A stretch of DNA of 64,000 bases, from assembly GCA_905250075.1 (NCBI GenBank), contig CAJNOP010000969.1, positions 1 through 64,000 on the forward strand, written 5' to 3'. The notes below the pieces were generated by a model, which had not been told where the DNA came from, searched no databases, and saw nothing but the letters and a program-made list of their open reading frames with translations. The DNA comes from Rotaria sp. Silwood1 (taxonomy: Eukaryota; Rotifera; Eurotatoria; Philodinida; Philodinidae). A program made the position numbers and the translations under genes. The first letter of the stretch is position 1, and each line of letters starts with the position of its first letter. Of the stretch, positions 61,652 through 64,000 are shown piece by piece.

Positions 61652-64000
61652 TCAAGCACCTTTATACATTTTATCAATACGATAATCTGTAAAGAATGCC
61701 CAAAGAAAAGCGCAAAAAGCTAAAATTAAAACGCCATTGAAATTACAGATACGTTTCCAAAATGGATTTTCAGGTGCTAATGGTGGCATTTCTGGCACAA
61801 TTGCTATTCTATTATTATCTTCACCTTGATGTTCAACTCCACATATCCATGATAAAGCGACTTTTGAATAATATTTCACATCTTTATTTGATGGATCTAT
61901 ATAACAATACTAATCAAAACAAAATAAGATTTTTCTTATTTTCTCTACCTGGATAAAATAGACCAAATTTTCGTATAGCAGCAGCGGAATCAACACGTGA
62001 TAGCCGACGAATAGGTGATTTGGGTTGAATATGTTTATCTTCAAATGTTGTATCTGCTTTATGCCATCGACCTTGTTTAGTTGGTATTGGTGTTGGTTTA
62101 ACTGGATTATTCAAATCAAATACATTCAAACCATGTAACTTATAGAAACAAAAACAAAATATTCAACAATACTCTCTTCACTTATTTAATAATATCAAAA
62201 ACATACACATTGTTCAGGTATTGGTCGAGTAAGAAGACTAACAGTTATTGTAACTAAACAAGTCAATGTAAAAAGTAGAATTGCAAAATATAGAAAATGA
62301 AATTTGACTGCTTGTGGACGAGGATCTAGTGATGAATATAGACATGATGGTACTGAATATGAAAATTCCCATATAAAACGTATCAAACCAATAACTAAAC
62401 CACATATTAAACCCCAAAATGCACCCTAAATAATTTTTCAAGACTAAATTTTTAATTTATCTTTGTTTTTGAATAATACAAACCTCTTCATTAATTCGTT
62501 TCGATAGAATTGCTAAAAGATAAATAGCACAAATTGGTGGTGCTAGAAAACTTGTTACTGCTCTAAAAAGAAACAAAAAACTCAATTTTTTTTGCTTTCT
62601 ACTAAATTTCTTTTCTTACTGAATATAATCAAATAATTTTCCACCTTGTGCTGCTGTTATAATTGGTATCCAAACAATTGATATACCCACAAGTATAACT
62701 GTAAAAATTCTTTTAATAAAAGAGAAAAAATAATTTTCCGTTTGTTTTTATTATGTGGTAATTATTTTTACCTTCCAACAATCAGTAGTTCCCATTGTGG
62801 TGCGTTTGAGCGAAAACGTTGCCAAATATCAATTGTAAATATAGTTGATGAAGAATTAAATATTGATGTTAATGATGACATTAATGCTGCAATCATACAT
62901 GCAAGCATAAGACCACGTAAACCATTAGGCATTAATTTAATTACAATTAATGGATAAGCAATATCAGTACATGATGTTTTACTACCACAGACTTGTTCAC
63001 AAGTTTCAGGAGTTGAACAACCAATTTCATCTTAGATCAAACATTACATATTTTTGTTTTGCAATAAGTGTTTATTTTACCTGGAAAAAGTATTCGTGCA
63101 ACCATACCAGGAATAATCATAAGAAAAAGAGGTAAAAATTTTAAATAACTAGCAACTATACAACCAGCTCGAGCATGAGTTAAATTCTTAGCAGCAAGTG
63201 CTCGTTGAACAATAACCTAAACATTATAAGTAAGTTTCATAAAAAAAAAGTCTTCATTTACACTTACTTGATCACTAGAAAAAAGAAAAAGAAAATATTT
63301 ATTAATTTATTCTTCCTGTGCTATTGTTTATTATTTTATAACTAACCTACACCAATACCAAATACTTAAAATAGTCATACCAATAATTCCTACCCATGGT
63401 GGACCATCAGCTGAATCAAGTGGTCGAATAAGACTAAAATAATCTTGTGGTGGTATACCACAACCTGTTTCATTATATAATGTTGTATTAGAAACAGCAT
63501 ATGGATAAAGTTCTTTTATTAATTGTATACCACCAACTCTAACATAACAAATAATCATAAGAATAAAAGCAGATATAATCATAATAATTGTTTGAATAAA
63601 ATCTGTCCAAATAACAGCTGATAATCCTCCTGAAAAAAAAAACACAAATCATATAGAAAATATTCTCATTTGTTATATTTTATTTAACTTACCACCAATA
63701 GTAAATATAGCAGCAAGAAGAACAAGAGTTATAACTGATACATACATATTCCAACCAAGTGCTTGATTAAGAAATATAGCACCAGAATAAAGATCAACAG
63801 ATATTTTTGTAAATATAGAAAGTAATAAAGCAAGAATTGTAAGATAAAAACGTATTCGATCACCACCAAATCTTTTCTTAAGAAACTCTGGCATTGTATA
63901 AACCTAATTGAAAACATGAATACACAAATTAGTAATACTATCTTATCTATGAAAATTCAATCTATTCAAGATTGAGTTTTTGTTTTTTAGCTTACATCAG
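61652..64000 (-). CDS. SLC5/SGLT-type Na+-coupled solute transporter, 3' part
   Basis: Partial: the gene enters from the right edge (the last bases of a further exon, 63996-64000, precede a donor) and stops at 61652. Exons seen are 63903-63693, 63629-63347, 63274-63268, 63216-63081, 63030-62772, 62709-62620, 62562-62484, 62425-62207, 62138-61949 and 61896-61652. Family blocks include [29 protein letters not shown], the Cys-rich loop [92 protein letters not shown], and a last membrane helix ([18 protein letters not shown]). Together these match SGLT1-like members, which import sugars or similar solutes with Na+ across the plasma membrane. Substrate cannot be assigned. The 7-nt exon 63268-63274 (TGATCAA) restores the WCxDQ motif. 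Conceptual C-terminal loop sequences are species-specific. Confidence 0.93.

Overview
The window looks like nuclear DNA of a small-genome invertebrate, most probably a bdelloid rotifer (Rotaria/Adineta type). The protein-coding genes carry many short GT-AG introns, often 45-60 bp, and clear animal orthologues (UNC5, centriolin, hnRNP K, CFAP299, an SGLT-type transporter). The left end holds a TPR-repeat plus ADP-ribosyltransferase gene of the kind that is strongly expanded in bdelloids. TGTGGG/CCCACA tracts, matching the telomere repeat reported for bdelloids, occur internally. The species assignment is inference.

Left part, 1-24 kb, is accessory and repeat-rich. It holds a decayed TPR-ART gene (160-3880), a broken Tc1/mariner-like transposase (about 5.4-6.1 kb) abutting telomere-like repeats, and a foldback element with roughly 390-bp inverted arms (9.0-10.7 kb). 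A two-exon orphan gene for a repeat-built Asn/Gln/Asp-Tyr and Pro-Glu-Gln protein lies at 12128-13916. A second telomere-like tract sits at 15.6-15.7 kb. A 5434-bp element (15755-21188) with 20-bp terminal inverted repeats and a perfect 8-bp target duplication follows; it is packed with satellites and has no transposase. A small Ly6-type secreted protein gene (24134-24540) ends this half.

Middle part, 24.5-32.5 kb, is AT-rich and microsatellite-rich. It has one decayed coding block (about 26.5-27.0 kb) and may hold unseen 5' exons of the next gene.

Right part, 32.5-64 kb, is gene-dense and conserved. The UNC5-type netrin receptor (+, 13 exons found) converges on the centriolin gene (-, 18 exons, 1965 codons, fully in frame). 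Centriolin diverges from a small ORF ending in a membrane segment (+). Then come a GPI-anchored-looking Ly6 protein (-), an hnRNP K-type triple KH protein (-) diverging from CFAP299 (+), and the 3' part of an SLC5/SGLT Na+-coupled transporter (-), which runs off the right edge.

The conserved genes serve separate jobs: axon guidance, centriole/cytokinesis, RNA binding, cilia/flagella and solute uptake. I see no operon-like unit. The unusual content is the mobile and satellite structure of the left half, plus a few gene-level oddities: a third TSP1 domain in UNC5, a 7-nt microexon in the SLC5 gene, and a many-times-disabled ART gene that has lost its first catalytic segment. Exon coordinates were read by eye from splice signals and reading-frame continuity.
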